NCBI GenBank assembly: GCA_019636495.1
Contig: JAHBXL010000018.1
Span: 42,474-106,473 of the forward strand
Direction: 5' to 3'
From: Phycisphaeraceae bacterium
Lineage (GTDB): Bacteria > Planctomycetota > Phycisphaerae > Phycisphaerales > UBA1924
Length of the DNA stretch: 64,000 nucleotides
Shown here: piece after piece, positions 1-7,858 of the stretch
Numbering within the stretch: the stretch's first letter is position 1
Layout of the letters: each line of letters opens with the position of its first letter
Notes under the pieces: model-generated
The model's database searches: none
What the model was told of the DNA's origin: nothing
What the model saw: the letters and a program-made list of their open reading frames with translations, nothing else
Program-made: the position numbers and the translations under genes

Positions 1-166
1 GAGCTCCGACTCGCCCCCCGCCTGGCCAGTGGCCAGCGTCGGCAAGGGAGAATGCCGCGCGTGGACACCGACGATCGCTTCCTCTGGGATACCAGGCGTA
101 TGCCCGGACGAGGGGCGCGCGGACCCACGCCGCGATAGCGACTTTTTTCACCAAGCGCGCGACGAT

Positions 167-204
167 TTGACTGGTGCACCAGAGTGGTGTATCTTGGTGC
201 ACCA
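167..204 (+). promoter_or_regulatory. Promoter of the R-M operon with two palindromic operators
   Basis: TTGACT (167-172), a 17-bp spacer and TATCTT (190-195) form a good sigma-70-type promoter. The perfect palindrome TGGTGCACCA occurs twice, at 172-181 (touching the -35 box) and 195-204 (overlapping the -10 box and the first base of the ATG at 204). The two copies are 23 bp apart. Predicted transcription start is about 202-204, so the first mRNA would be nearly leaderless. The layout fits autorepression by the ribbon-helix-helix protein encoded immediately downstream; that link is inferred. Confidence 0.72.
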
Positions 205-428
205 TGCCACGGAAACGGTCGACCAAAAAAGGGGCGAAGCGATCGGCGAAGGCCGGGATGGTCCGAGTTTCGGTTGGTTTTCAGAGGCCGGATTACGCTG
301 AGCTAGAGATCGTCGCTCGCGACAAGCGCGTCTCTGTCGCATGGGTGGTTCGGGATGCCGTGAGCGGGTATCTGACAGCCAGATCGCCTCTCTTCCGAGC
401 CTCGCCGAACCCCGAGGAGAGCGCGTGA
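204..428 (+). CDS. Ribbon-helix-helix (CopG/Arc-like) regulator of the R-M operon
   Basis: A 74-aa protein with a very basic N-terminus (PRKRSTKKGAKRSAK), a short strand (MVRVSVGF) and two predicted helices, the second reading VAWVVRDAVSGYL. This is the strand-helix-helix pattern of small dimeric DNA-binding repressors. The ATG at 204 is preferred over a GTG at 174 because it starts directly after the promoter and operators. The stop overlaps the next gene's GTG (GTGA, 425-428), so the methyltransferase is translationally coupled to it. By analogy with controller proteins of R-M systems it probably sets methyltransferase level through the TGGTGCACCA sites. The operator assignment is inferred; the fold call rests on sequence pattern. 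Confidence 0.7.
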   Translation: MPRKRSTKKGAKRSAKAGMVRVSVGFQRPDYAELEIVARDKRVSVAWVVRDAVSGYLTARSPLFRASPNPEESA

Positions 429-2632
429 CCACTGTTCCCTTGATTCACCCAATGCCTCGCCGCCCATCCATTCCGGGGTACGGGCAAACTCTGAGTTCCG
501 CCACGGAACAGCGTGCGCGGTCGGTTCGCGCATGTGTGGAGGTTCTCCGAGTCGATCTTCTGTCGACGACCAGTGATGCTCCCACTTGGCTACCCCTCAT
601 TGGGGGCGGGCAGACCAATGTGCCCATTTCACGCGAATTGGCTGCTGGCCTTGCCGCGTGGTGGCTCGCGTCCGTGCGTCTGGTTGCGGTTCTTGCAGGG
701 CGAGTATCAGACATGTCCGGCTTGCCTGAAGCAGAAGCCTGGTTTCGTGGTCCAACCGAGACTCGATGCCTCTCGGAATTGATTTCGGCCCGCTCGCTTT
801 CCGCGGCTGAGGACCTGCTCCGAGCCGTCGAGCACGACGACGCGCTTCGAGACCTCCTTCCCTATGTGCTTGAGGCTCACGGACCTGGCAGCCGAGCCAG
901 CGTAATGAGGGACCCGGCCACGATGCGGGCGCGAGAGGCGAAACGCGCAACTGGCGTTTACTACACGCCGAGCGACGTGGCGGAGTACATCGTCGCAGAG
1001 GCCCTGCGGCTACACGGAGGACGGCCCGACCAACTCTCCTACTTTGATCCCGCTTGTGGCAGTGGCGTGTTTCTTCGCGCGGCGTTCGATCTGGTGACGC
1101 GTCGCGGGGACCTGCCCGCGGTAGAGGCGACGAGATTCGTCACGGAGCGCCTGTTCGGATCAGATATCGATCCCCTAGCCATCCAAGGTGCCTGCTTTGT
1201 ACTGCTGGAGCGACTTTTCACACACACTGAGCGGTTCGAGCCCGCTCCATTTTCGGTGTGGAGCTGCATTCGTCGGAATTTCGTAGTTACAGACTCGTTG
1301 AGACTATTCGTCCCGGGTGCAACGACTGCACGTTTGCCAACAGTGGGCCTGTTTGACGCGACGCCGAGCACGCCACGCGAATCGGAAGCCGCGGGCGCGG
1401 CCCGCATCGGGCAAGGTGAAGCCGAGGAGGGGATGGAGCTTGGCAACCTGTTGCCAGCAATCGCCGAAGGCGCGGACATCATCGTAGGGAATCCGCCATA
1501 TGCCCCGCTGGGACAGCGTCGAGATGGCGCAGGTTTGAAGGACAGGTTTGCGTCGTACACAGAGGCCCCGAGTGCCGACTGCTATCCGCTTTTCGTGGAG
1601 ATGATGTGGCGATTCGCACGGCGCGGGCACAGCGCGGCGGGAATGGTGGTTCCCCTGTCGATCGCGTATCACAGCCGCGAGCAACTCCGTGCCTGCCGGA
1701 AGGCGATTGTCGCCAGCGGCGGAAGGTGGAGATTCGCGTTCTTTGACCGTGAGCCTCATGCGCTTTTCGGCGAAGACGTGAAAACGCGAAACGCCATCGT
1801 CTTCCGCCAGGAGGCGGCGGATGGCTCCTGCCTTGGCGAGCCCGCGGTTGTGGAGACGGGGCCGATGCGGAAGTGGTCGAGTCGAACGCGGGCAGGACTT
1901 TTCAGGGCGATCGACTTTACCCCTCTGGAATGCCCGCGAATCGCCGACGGCATTCCGAAGCTTGGAGGGGCAATCGCCTCGCATGCTTTTGAGCTGCTTC
2001 AGCGCTCCCTCCACCATTTCAGTTCAATTCCGCGGCAGGTCGGGTCGTTGGCGCCGGCTGCGGCGGTTGAGGCATGGGACGGTCACCGGGTGCTTGTGGG
2101 CGGAACGGCGTACAACTTCCTAAACGTGTTTCGGCCCTACCCGGGTCCGGCCACGACTAAGGCCCCGTGGAGCGAGAGCTCGCTCCACTGCTTCGAGTTC
2201 GCCAACGAGTCGGACGCTCACTTTGGACTCGCCATCCTCTGCAGTCGAGTTTCGTTCTGGCTGTGGCATGTCGAACAGGATGGCTTCCACGTCACCCGCG
2301 AGTTCTTGACAACGCTTCCATTCGGTCGAGCATCGTTTCACGATCGGCAGCGTCAGGAACTCGCGTCGCTGGGATCGCAGATGTGGGCGGCGCTCCAGAG
2401 CGATCCGGTCGTCAACGTGAACGGGGGTCGGCAGACAGTTGCTTTCCGCCCGTACAAGTGTGACGAACTTAGGGATGCGATTGACGCAGTGCTGCTCGCT
2501 TCCGCGGGCCTTGATTCGCAATTCCTTCGCTACCTTCAACAGTTCGTTCGCTCGGTGATTAATGCGGACATGACCGACATTCGCGGCCAGACTGCCGTTA
2601 GTGGCACCGTCACGGAGGACGCCGACACATGA
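425..2632 (+). CDS. N6-adenine-type DNA methyltransferase (Eco57I/TaqI-like) of an R-M system
   Basis: A 735-aa protein. The pre-motif TGVYYTP is followed by motif I DPACGSGVFL (from about residue 208) and catalytic motif IV NPPY (N356), the order and residues of gamma-class N6-adenine methyltransferases. The C-terminal 350 residues probably hold target recognition. I see no PD-(D/E)XK nuclease segment at the N-terminus, so it looks like a separate methyltransferase, not a type IIG fusion. The GTG start at 425 overlaps the upstream stop and has GAGGAGA at 414-420 as ribosome-binding site. An in-frame ATG at 341 lies inside the regulator gene and is unlikely. Its stop overlaps the next gene (ATGA). 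It should protect one strand of the site cut by the PLD nuclease. Confidence 0.85.
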   Translation: MTTVPLIHPMPRRPSIPGYGQTLSSATEQRARSVRACVEVLRVDLLSTTSDAPTWLPLIGGGQTNVPISRELAAGLAAWWLASVRLVAVLAGRVSDMSGLPEAEAWFRGPTETRCLSELISARSLSAAEDLLRAVEHDDALRDLLPYVLEAHGPGSRASVMRDPATMRAREAKRATGVYYTPSDVAEYIVAEALRLHGGRPDQLSYFDPACGSGVFLRAAFDLVTRRGDLPAVEATRFVTERLFGSDIDPLAIQGACFVLLERLFTHTERFEPAPFSVWSCIRRNFVVTDSLRLFVPGATTARLPTVGLFDATPSTPRESEAAGAARIGQGEAEEGMELGNLLPAIAEGADIIVGNPPYAPLGQRRDGAGLKDRFASYTEAPSADCYPLFVEMMWRFARRGHSAAGMVVPLSIAYHSREQLRACRKAIVASGGRWRFAFFDREPHALFGEDVKTRNAIVFRQEAADGSCLGEPAVVETGPMRKWSSRTRAGLFRAIDFTPLECPRIADGIPKLGGAIASHAFELLQRSLHHFSSIPRQVGSLAPAAAVEAWDGHRVLVGGTAYNFLNVFRPYPGPATTKAPWSESSLHCFEFANESDAHFGLAILCSRVSFWLWHVEQDGFHVTREFLTTLPFGRASFHDRQRQELASLGSQMWAALQSDPVVNVNGGRQTVAFRPYKCDELRDAIDAVLLASAGLDSQFLRYLQQFVRSVINADMTDIRGQTAVSGTVTEDADT

Positions 2633-3528
2633 GTAAAGCCCAAACCACTTCGCACAAAGAGAAGAGCCGCCTCACGAAAGAGGAGTGGCGGGAATACACG
2701 AAGACGGTGTGGCACATCGCCAACACTTCTCATCCAGGTCATCCGGCCGTCTACCCGGTCGAGATTCCTCATCGCCTTATCAAGTTGTTCAGTTTCCACG
2801 GCGAGACCGTACTGGACCCGTTCGCTGGCACTGGAACCACGGCACAGGCCGGGATTCCACTGGGCCGCAAGGTTGTCTGCGTCGATCAGAATCCGAAGTA
2901 CGTCCGGCTCATCCAGTCGGAGTGCGGCCAGCTCCGCAACGGCACGCTGACCGCTGCCAAGCTTCTTCACGTGGTTCACGGCGACAGCCGAGATCTCAGA
3001 ACACTCGAAAACGACTCGGTGTCGCTCATCGTGACCAGTCCGCCCTACTGGAACAAGGCGGACTACGGATCGGGCAAGGCGAACATCGGAAACGTCGATG
3101 GATACCGAGAGTTTCTGCGCACGATCCGACCTGTGTTTGAAGAGTGCTTCCGTGTGCTTCAGCCGGGGAGGAAACTCTGCCTTGTGACGGCGAACGTCAA
3201 CCAACACACTGACCACGGCCTCCTGACCTTTCCCCTCGCGGCCGACTTTGGCGTCCTCCTCCGCGATTGCGGATTTGTGTTGGTCACCGAGATCGTCTGG
3301 TCGAAGGATGGCACGGGGGGACGCTGGGGATCGGCAAACGCACAGCGACCAATCTTCGGAAGTTACCCCTATCCCCCGAATTTCCTCTTCAAGAACGTTC
3401 ACGAGTACATCGTGGTCGTTTCGAAGCCGCCTGCGAAGCGATCCAAGGGGCCGAAGGTGAAAGCGCTCCGGGATATCATGCACGATTCCGGTACCGAGCT
3501 TCCGCACAGGATCGCCGCGATCAAATGA
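2629..3528 (+). CDS. Second DNA methyltransferase of the R-M system (TSPPYW type)
   Basis: A 299-aa protein with SAM-binding motif DPFAGTGTT at about residue 63 and catalytic motif TSPPYW at residues 136-141. The (T/S)PPY form is typical of N4-cytosine and some N6-adenine methyltransferases. The SAM motif precedes the catalytic motif. It starts in a 4-bp overlap with the preceding methyltransferase, and its 3' end overlaps the convergent nuclease gene by 8 bp. Two methyltransferases of different type suggest an asymmetric recognition site with each strand modified by its own enzyme, as in the BfiI system. Specificity cannot be read from sequence. Confidence 0.83.
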   Translation: MSKAQTTSHKEKSRLTKEEWREYTKTVWHIANTSHPGHPAVYPVEIPHRLIKLFSFHGETVLDPFAGTGTTAQAGIPLGRKVVCVDQNPKYVRLIQSECGQLRNGTLTAAKLLHVVHGDSRDLRTLENDSVSLIVTSPPYWNKADYGSGKANIGNVDGYREFLRTIRPVFEECFRVLQPGRKLCLVTANVNQHTDHGLLTFPLAADFGVLLRDCGFVLVTEIVWSKDGTGGRWGSANAQRPIFGSYPYPPNFLFKNVHEYIVVVSKPPAKRSKGPKVKALRDIMHDSGTELPHRIAAIK

Positions 3529-4672
3529 ACCTGTACCAAGTCGCACTTTCTGGCGTGGACGGCTTCGTGAGAACCGTCGCGACCGGGGATGACTTTCTTC
3601 CATCCTCAAGCGCCTGTGCGATGAGGCGCCCGCTGGATGATCGGTCTTCGTACACCCGATAGGTAATCTGGCCCTCGGCGCGATCGAATCGGATCACTGG
3701 TGCTTGCATCGACTTCGCTTCTGGAATCTCGAGCTTGAGCGTGTTCGTCTTGCCCTTTCCGCGCTCGGGGCGGGTCGCGCTGATCGGCCGACGATGACCA
3801 TCGTGGCCGCTGACCACGTGGGTTGCCTGATTGAAGAAGTTTGAGTGATAGAGCCCGATCGGCACCTGCAGCTGTGTATTCCCTCTTGCAAGGCGAGGCC
3901 TCATCAAGAGGACGTTTGATGTTTGGTCCGACGGCCGCGTCGCGACACGAGCTGCTCCAGCCCCCCGTGGGGCACCGACCACCGGGGCCGCCGGCGCGGC
4001 CGCGCCTCCGTCAGGCACAGGCGGCGCGACGACGCGGAGTTTGCCGAAGAGCGGTTGTCGCGAGGACTTCGTGCCGCCCTTCGATGTCCCTCGCTGCGCG
4101 CGGAGCTGGGCGAGCAAGTCCCGTTCTCGCTTCACGTATCCCATCGAAAGCAGGTTGGCCAGTAGCGCGGCATCCAGCTGCTTCGCCATCCCGTGAAGCG
4201 GATCTCGCCATGAGTCGAACGAAGTCTCTGCATCTGCAACCACCTTGGACTGCGGCGTGTCATCAATCGTCAACGCTACCTCGGTGTTGGTGTACAGACC
4301 GGACTCAGTGATGTTGTTGGACCCGACCACGAGCCTGGCGGCGGTAGCGTTGCTGAGCAGGTACAGCTTGGGATGGAAAACTGCGGATTCTTCGTTGTGG
4401 AACACATGGGTAATCGCCGACCCATACGTCGCCAACGAAAGCAGGTCTTCGAGGCCCTCGAAGGACGTATGGGCGATGTCAACGCCGACGATCAGTCGGA
4501 TCTCCCCGCCTCCTTGCAAAAAGGCGCGAAGGGTCGGCATCAAGTGCCGAGTTCCCGATCGGCGAACCCACGCCACCGCGGCTTGAAAACGAGACCATCG
4601 CCCGGCTGAGAGCTCGTCCAGAAGGTACTTCCCGAAACGGTGTGCGATAGGCTGATTGAGGAACACTGGCAT
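3521..4672 (-). CDS. PLD-family type II restriction endonuclease (BfiI/NgoFVII-like)
   Basis: A 383-aa protein with one HKD-like motif: H100-P-K102 followed by S-N-N (118-120) and E123. A single HxK motif means two subunits must join to form one active site, as in BfiI. The segment LIVGVDIAHTSFEGL upstream matches the PLD fold before the motif. The C-terminal half is rich in Pro/Ala/Arg and ends in a second compact domain, perhaps DNA recognition. ATG 4672 has GGAG 7 bases upstream; upstream in-frame codons look noncoding. It is transcribed towards the two methyltransferases and overlaps the second by 8 bp, which argues strongly that it is their cognate nuclease. Family membership is from motif and context. 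Confidence 0.78.
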   Translation of the reverse strand: MPVFLNQPIAHRFGKYLLDELSAGRWSRFQAAVAWVRRSGTRHLMPTLRAFLQGGGEIRLIVGVDIAHTSFEGLEDLLSLATYGSAITHVFHNEESAVFHPKLYLLSNATAARLVVGSNNITESGLYTNTEVALTIDDTPQSKVVADAETSFDSWRDPLHGMAKQLDAALLANLLSMGYVKRERDLLAQLRAQRGTSKGGTKSSRQPLFGKLRVVAPPVPDGGAAAPAAPVVGAPRGAGAARVATRPSDQTSNVLLMRPRLARGNTQLQVPIGLYHSNFFNQATHVVSGHDGHRRPISATRPERGKGKTNTLKLEIPEAKSMQAPVIRFDRAEGQITYRVYEDRSSSGRLIAQALEDGRKSSPVATVLTKPSTPESATWYRFI

Positions 4673-4871
4673 ACAGCGTCTCCGCAGGGTCGCAGCACGG
4701 GCGGGACGATGCCGCGAGTGTGCAGGGCGAGCCATTCTCAGGGATGGTACCCGTGTTCGCATGTCGCGCCCACTGGACGGGCGCGCAACACGGCCTCCCC
4801 CGGGGTACTCACGCGCGACAATCCCGGTCGGTTAGCAGAGGGGTATGGGCGAGGGCTGGGTCCCTCGCCGC
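4673..4871. other. Intergenic region between nuclease gene and recombinase cassette
   Basis: About 200 bp that should hold the leftward promoter of the nuclease gene and, on the right, a rightward bipartite element (4812-4850) heading the recombinase operon. I found no copy of the TGGTGCACCA operator here, so the nuclease does not appear to share the methyltransferase operator. No convincing gene is visible. Confidence 0.5.
4812..4850 (+). promoter_or_regulatory. Bipartite conserved element, copy A (head of recombinase operon)
   Basis: CGCGCGACAA (4812-4821), exactly 13 unrelated bases, then GCAGAGGGGTATGGGC (4835-4850). The same two blocks at the same spacing recur at 10784 and 27062, each on the plus strand in front of an operon. 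Copy A is the least conserved at its 3' end (GTATGGGCG in place of GTATTGGCG). It probably acts as a promoter or activator site shared by the mobile element; the binding factor is unknown. Confidence 0.6.
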
Positions 4872-5141
4872 ATGCCACGACACGAAGCGCAGAACATCCC
4901 GACGAAGGCGGGCTCGCTACGCCTACCCGCCCGCGCCATCGAAATCCTCGCCGCGGCGACGGCGCGGCTGATCGACGCGAGCGCCCACGATTCGGGCGTC
5001 AGCATCGAACATGCCGGTTCCTATGGGTCGGGACTTGAACTGGCGGATCATGCCGCCCTCAGTGTGCCTACGGGTGAACGCCACCGTACCGAACCGGAGA
5101 ACCCGGGACGATGCTGCCCGAAGGAGCCTGAAGGACGATGA
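4872..5141 (+). CDS. Small unknown protein preceding DUF2924
   Basis: An 89-aa open frame whose stop overlaps the ATG of the DUF2924 gene (ATGA at 5138-5141), the junction style used throughout this region, which is the main reason to call it. It is not recognised. The N-terminal half (LRLPARAIEILAAATARLID) could form helices; the C-terminal half is polar. The start is uncertain: another in-frame ATG at 4845 lies inside the conserved element. It may be the small first gene often found ahead of DUF2924-recombinase pairs. Confidence 0.45.
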   Translation: MPRHEAQNIPTKAGSLRLPARAIEILAAATARLIDASAHDSGVSIEHAGSYGSGLELADHAALSVPTGERHRTEPENPGRCCPKEPEGR

Positions 5142-5656
5142 AGACCGGCGCAACCAGAAACATCCAGCAACAGATCGACGATCTCCGCGACATGCCCGTG
5201 TCGCGGCTCCGTGAGCGCTACGCCGACGTTTTCGGCGAACCAACGGCCTCCGGCAACCGCCAGTGGCTCTATCGACGGGTGGCCTGGCGAATCCAGGCGT
5301 TGGCAGAGGGAGACCTTTCCGAACGGGCGCGACGACGGGCCGCGGAGTTGGCCCGGGACGTCGACGTCCGGGTACGGCCACCGGTGGAACGGGAAGCAGA
5401 CGATACTCGCGCCGGCGCGCGGCTCGTGACGATCACCGGGCGGCTCGCGTCGGCGGGAACCGATCGCCTACCCGCGCCGGGCACCGTGCTGCGGCGCACT
5501 TTCAAGGGCGCTGAGCACGAGGTCACGGTGCTTCCCCACGGCTTCGAGCACGAGGGGAAGACCTACCGCTCCCTGTCGGCGGTGGCGACGGCGATCACCG
5601 GGTCGCACTGGAACGGGTTCCTGTTCTTCGGGCTGACCAGGAAGGGAACCGCATGA
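5138..5656 (+). CDS. DUF2924 family protein
   Basis: A 172-aa protein matching the DUF2924 pattern: N-terminal IDDLRDMPVSRLRERYADVFG, then NRQWLYRRVAWRIQ, and a C-terminal domain with TVLRRTFKGAEHEVTVL, GKTYRSLSAVATAITGSHWNGFLFFGL. Its function is unknown, but it almost always precedes a large serine recombinase in phage-like and plasmid-like elements and may assist recombination or regulate it. The C-terminal part resembles small restriction-associated or RAMA-like modules (SLSAVATAITG). It starts in an ATGA overlap with the upstream small gene and ends in an ATGA overlap with the recombinase. Confidence 0.85.
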   Translation: MKTGATRNIQQQIDDLRDMPVSRLRERYADVFGEPTASGNRQWLYRRVAWRIQALAEGDLSERARRRAAELARDVDVRVRPPVEREADDTRAGARLVTITGRLASAGTDRLPAPGTVLRRTFKGAEHEVTVLPHGFEHEGKTYRSLSAVATAITGSHWNGFLFFGLTRKGTA

Positions 5657-7245
5657 GCGCCACCGCCACCAAGCGTCCCGCCGTCTCGCGCCGGGCCACC
5701 GCGAACGCCGCGTCGAGCGGTCCCCCGGTCACCCAACCGGGCAACAGGTCCATCCGTTGCGCGATTTACACGCGGAAGAGCACGGAGGAGGGACTCGACC
5801 AGGAGTTCAACAGCCTCGACGCCCAGCGCGAGAGCGCCATCGCGTACATCGCCAGCCAGAAGAACGAGGGGTGGACCGGCGTTCCGGACCGCTACGACGA
5901 CGGCGGTTTCACGGGCGGCAACATGGACCGGCCCGCGCTCAAGCGGTTGATGGATGACATCGAGGCGGGAAAGGTCAACTGCGTGGTCGTCTACAAGGTG
6001 GACCGCCTGAGCCGGTCGCTGATGGACTTCGCGCGGCTGATGGAACTCTTCGACCGCAAGGGCGTGTCATTCGTCTCGGTCACGCAGCAGTTCAACACGA
6101 CCCATTCGATGGGTCGCCTGACGCTGAACATCCTGCTGTCGTTCGCGCAGTTCGAGCGGGAGATCATCTCCGAGCGCACGCGCGACAAGATCGCCTCCGC
6201 CCGCCGCAAGGGCAAGTACCAGCACGGCAAGCCGATCCTGGGGTACGACTTCGTGCCAGCGCCCGCTCCCTTCACGGGGCGACGGCTTGTCGTCAACAAG
6301 GAAGAGGCGGGGCGCGTGCTTCGCATCTTCGAGCTGTACCTCGAGGCGGGGAGCATCCTCCGCGTCGCCGATGAGTGCAATGCCCGTGGGTGGACCACGA
6401 AGTCATGGACAACCACCGCCGGGCGCACGGTCGGCAACCGGGAGTTCGACAAGACGATCATCTCGCGGATGCTCCGGAACCCGCTGTACCTGGGAAAGGT
6501 GCCGCACAACGGGGCGGTGTACGACGGCGAGCACGAGGCGATCATCGACGATGATCTCTTCCGCCGCGTCCAATCCCAACTCAAGCTCGCCGGCGAACGC
6601 GGCGGGGCGAGCGTGAAGAACTCCACCGGATCGCTCCTCGGCGGATTGGTCCGGTGCAAGGGGTGCGGTTGCGCGATGTCCCCGAGCAGCGCCTCGAAGA
6701 AGAAGCCCGACGGGACGCGCACCCGATACCGGTACTACGTCTGCTCCAACGCGGTGAAGCGCGGACGCCAGCACTGCGCCGCCCCGTCCCTGCCCGGGCC
6801 GGCGCTCGAGGTGTTCGTTCTTGACCAGGTGAAGGCCATTCTGGCCGACTCCCCGCAGATGTCGACTGTCGTGTCCCGCGCGATCGACCTCCTCCGGGAA
6901 GCGGCCAGCGCTCGGATCGCCGAGCAGACGCGGCTCCGTGCCGTGCTTGAACGGCTCTCCAGCGAGGAACCCACCGCCGCGACGCGCCGCGAGATCGAGC
7001 GTGTGCGGCGTGCGCTCGCGGCGGTTTCCGCGCAGGTGGCGGCGGGCGCCGACCGCCTCATCGACGAGGACGAGGTGACCGGAGCCGTCGAGGCCTTCGA
7101 CGGAGTCTGGAACGCGATGACGCAGGCCGAACGCGCCGAGTTCCTGCACGTCGTGATCGCGTCCGTGGAGTACGACGGCCAGACGCAGGACGTCGCGATC
7201 ACCTTCAACCCCGAACTCGATCCAGCGGAGACGGCCAGCGAATGA
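5653..7245 (+). CDS. Large serine recombinase / integrase
   Basis: A 530-aa resolvase/invertase-type recombinase. The catalytic N-terminal domain contains AIYTRKS with the nucleophilic serine at about residue 43 and R41, then VVYKVDRLSRS and SERTRDKIASARRKG. A Recombinase domain (PILGYDF to LRNPLYLGKV) follows, then a zinc beta-ribbon with CKGCGCAMSP and YYVCSNAVKRGRQHC, and a C-terminal coiled coil. It cuts and rejoins DNA through a phosphoserine intermediate and would integrate or excise a mobile element. Whether it serves the prophage starting at 10202 is likely but unproven. No attachment site is evident. It overlaps neighbours on both sides by 4 bp. Confidence 0.92.
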   Translation: MSATATKRPAVSRRATANAASSGPPVTQPGNRSIRCAIYTRKSTEEGLDQEFNSLDAQRESAIAYIASQKNEGWTGVPDRYDDGGFTGGNMDRPALKRLMDDIEAGKVNCVVVYKVDRLSRSLMDFARLMELFDRKGVSFVSVTQQFNTTHSMGRLTLNILLSFAQFEREIISERTRDKIASARRKGKYQHGKPILGYDFVPAPAPFTGRRLVVNKEEAGRVLRIFELYLEAGSILRVADECNARGWTTKSWTTTAGRTVGNREFDKTIISRMLRNPLYLGKVPHNGAVYDGEHEAIIDDDLFRRVQSQLKLAGERGGASVKNSTGSLLGGLVRCKGCGCAMSPSSASKKKPDGTRTRYRYYVCSNAVKRGRQHCAAPSLPGPALEVFVLDQVKAILADSPQMSTVVSRAIDLLREAASARIAEQTRLRAVLERLSSEEPTAATRREIERVRRALAAVSAQVAAGADRLIDEDEVTGAVEAFDGVWNAMTQAERAEFLHVVIASVEYDGQTQDVAITFNPELDPAETASE

Positions 7246-7679
7246 CCTCACCTTCCACACAAGCAGGCCGCGCTCCGGGTGCCGTGCCGATCACCAGGAC
7301 GGCACGGTTTGTCGTGCCAGGACGGGAACGAACGACGACGCACACCGGGGATGCGGCGCAACCTGCATCACCCGGTCGGGTGCCACGGGTCGCGCGGTTG
7401 ATGGCGCTGGCGATCCGGTTCGATTCGCTGGTGAGGGAGGGAGTGGTGAGCACGCAAGCGGAACTGGCGGCGGTCGGCCACGTCACGCGGGCCCGCGTGA
7501 CGCAGATCATGAACCTGCTCCACCTGGCTCCTGACCTTCAGGAGGCCGTGCTCCATCTGCCGCCGGTCTGGGCGGGGCGCGACCCGGTCACTGAGCACGA
7601 ATTGCGCAAAGTGGTGGCAAAGGTCGAGTGGCCCGACCAGCGAATCGCCTGGCGACAGGTGATGTTGGAGACGTCATAA
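7242..7679 (+). CDS. Small HTH protein of the DUF2924-recombinase cassette
   Basis: A 145-aa protein, start overlapping the recombinase stop (ATGA). After a disordered N-terminus it has RVARLMALAIRFDSLV, TQAELAAVGHVTRARVTQIMNLLHLAPDLQEAVL: a helix-turn-helix of the ParB/KorB type. It regularly follows DUF2924 and recombinase genes, so it is likely a directionality or regulatory factor of the element. No catalytic residues are visible. Confidence 0.75.
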   Translation: MTSPSTQAGRAPGAVPITRTARFVVPGRERTTTHTGDAAQPASPGRVPRVARLMALAIRFDSLVREGVVSTQAELAAVGHVTRARVTQIMNLLHLAPDLQEAVLHLPPVWAGRDPVTEHELRKVVAKVEWPDQRIAWRQVMLETS

Positions 7680-7858
7680 ACTCAGCGCAGTCAATGGCTT
7701 GGCATCGGCCAGTGATGGCGGGCGACAGAATGCGCACCCTGTCAGGAGCGAACGGCGGCTTCCCTAACGGATACACTACTGCCCATGTATCCCGCCAGGC
7801 GTTCTCGGCGGGCTCGTGGCGGAGGCCGCGGGATCTTCGCGTCTGGCCGGAGTTGCCG

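Noticed and set aside
1..166. Short open frames at the left edge (about 90 codons)
   Set aside because: They overlap the R-M promoter and regulator in other frames and show no start signal; I see no supported gene in the first 166 bases.
1917..1928. CAGAGGGGTA block on the minus strand, also at 25325-25334
   Set aside because: Only the second half of the bipartite element matches; CGCGCGACAA at 13-base spacing is missing and both lie inside genes.
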